64,000 nt of DNA from Melanocharis versteri (lineage: Eukaryota; Chordata; Aves; Passeriformes; Melanocharitidae). The stretch spans positions 272,940-336,939 of the forward strand of contig VZTG01000511.1 in assembly GCA_013397845.1 (NCBI GenBank), read 5' to 3'. Below the pieces are notes generated by a model, which was given only the letters and a program-made list of their open reading frames with translations, had not been told where the DNA came from and did not search any database. This document shows, piece after piece, positions 63,201 to 64,000 of this stretch (within the stretch, counting starts at the first letter, position 1; every line of letters begins with the position of its first letter). The translations under genes were made by a program, and so were the position numbers.

Positions 63201-64000
63201 AAATACAGGAGAGGAGAATGAGAGCCTATGAGCCCACTCCTGCTGGGTCTGTGTGATATCGTCTTCCACCAAGTCAAGGCTGCAGGGATGTGTGAGATGA
63301 AGGTTGGAGCGTGCCCATCCGCAGGGGTAGGAGACAGATGCTGGGTGGGAAGCACGGCTGCAGCCCGCTCTGAGAGGCTCAGGTGCCAGATGAAGGATCT
63401 GCTTTCCTGGGAGGAACAGGCAGTGCCAAGCACATGCTGCATCCAGGACTCTCCCCTGCAGAGGAGGGGAGCAGGGGCTGTTCTCACACTGCCTACGTGG
63501 GTGCCACCAGCCTCTCAAGGAACTGCAGTCAACACTTGCAAAGAAGGTGATCACTCATCGCTCTCATCAACTTAGGTGAGGAGGGAGAGATGATGTTCAC
63601 ACTAATTCAGGCTTATTTTTTTCTTTTTTGACATAAGATATCTTATATGGCTTTGCCAATCCTATGTCCATCAGAGCCAGCTGGATGCTGGGGTTTCTCC
63701 TCAGTGCCATGACAAGAGCTTACACTGTTTTTTGCAAAACAAATGTGCCAACAGATTTTGGCAGGTGCTTCTCTCCATGCCCTGTTTAGATAGTATTAGG
63801 TTTTCTCACTTCAGCGGTATCAAAGGTTTGCACTAGAGTAATGGCAAAATATCCTCTTGTGTTTTTTTTCCTTAAGTTTTAATTTTCCTCTCACTTCCAT
63901 TTATCAGCTAAGCATTGCTACTGCTATGTAGCAAAAATTAAGACATTCAAACTGTTCTGCTCAGCTTTTCACTGTCAAATATTCCAGCAGAACCACCTTC

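Larger units (their letters stand above)
1900..64000 (-). other. GNAO1: GNAO1 gene, 3' part (intron 3 to the end of the alpha-oB transcript)
   Basis: Five minus-strand exons splice in frame into the C-terminal 253 residues of a Gi/o-class G protein alpha subunit. The sequence is alpha-o rather than alpha-i: exon 5 reads [20 protein letters not shown], and the exon 7/8 pair matches the alpha-oB alternative. Exon lengths 161, 129, 130, 154 and the 188-nt coding part of the last exon reproduce the conserved Gi/o gene structure. The product is the GTP-binding subunit of the Go heterotrimer, abundant in neurons and anchored at the inner plasma membrane. It couples many receptors to ion channels and other effectors. 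Exons 1-3 (lipidated N-terminus, beta-gamma contact helix, P-loop) are outside the window. The left boundary is an estimate based on the candidate terminal exon. Confidence 0.93.
44098..64000 (-). other. GNAO1: GNAO1 intron 3, 3' part
   Basis: About 19.9 kb upstream of exon 4. I looked for exon 3 (the exon ending in a GDKERK-type sequence) on the minus strand and did not find it, so the intron runs off the right edge. It contains a 46-base purine tract (52450-52495), an AT-rich element with a perfect POU octamer (about 56940-57200) and an 11-base G run followed by an ambiguous base (46021-46033). No CR1 copy was recognised by eye. No exon is visible. Confidence 0.8.

Noticed and set aside
44098..64000. 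Search for GNAO1 exon 3
   Set aside because: No sequence encoding a GDKERK-type exon end was seen on the minus strand, so exon 3 is taken to be outside. The reading was by eye and not exhaustive.
1..64000. CRISPR arrays, operons, tRNA or rRNA genes, phage or bacterial features
   Set aside because: Split exons, CR1 elements and large introns show a vertebrate nuclear locus. No regularly spaced repeats or RNA-gene structures were seen.

Overview
This window is vertebrate, almost certainly avian, nuclear DNA. It covers the 3' half of one gene, GNAO1 (G protein alpha-o), transcribed on the minus strand. Five coding exons with consensus splice sites are readable. In transcription order they are exon 4 (44097-43937), exon 5 (21599-21471), exon 6 (20758-20629), exon 7B (12424-12271) and the terminal coding exon 8B (8264-8077). 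Joined in order they are in frame and encode residues 102-354 of the alpha-oB splice form. Exons 1-3 would lie to the right of the window. The alternative exons 7A/8A of alpha-oA are not visible; I infer they lie to the left. A bird host is suggested by sparse repeats that are CR1 LINE tails, short CpG-rich islets and near-mammalian coding sequence.

Layout, left to right: 1-8076 is the 3' flank and 3' UTR side of exon 8B. It holds a candidate noncoding terminal exon with a poly(A) signal (about 1900-2181), a CpG-rich islet (3771-3900) and a possible proximal poly(A) signal (7743). Next come exon 8B, intron 7B, exon 7B and intron 6, which has a second CpG islet, two CR1 pieces and a CR1-tail remnant across or beside it. 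Exons 6 and 5 sit close together, 712 bases apart. Intron 4 is about 22 kb and contains a CR1 fragment, a 50-bp-arm hairpin and a homeodomain/SOX-rich AT element. Exon 4 follows, then about 20 kb of intron 3 with a 46-base purine tract, a POU-octamer-containing AT-rich element and one ambiguous base.

Almost all of the remaining sequence is intron. The many open frames of 60-200 codons are chance frames in GC-rich introns. I recognise no second protein-coding gene, no RNA gene, no CRISPR array and no bacterial-type feature. The encoded segment carries most of the GTPase machinery: switch I Arg179/Thr182, switch II Asp201-Gln205, the NKKD guanine-specificity motif, the TCAT motif and the C-terminal receptor-contact tail ending in Cys351-Gly-Leu-Tyr.
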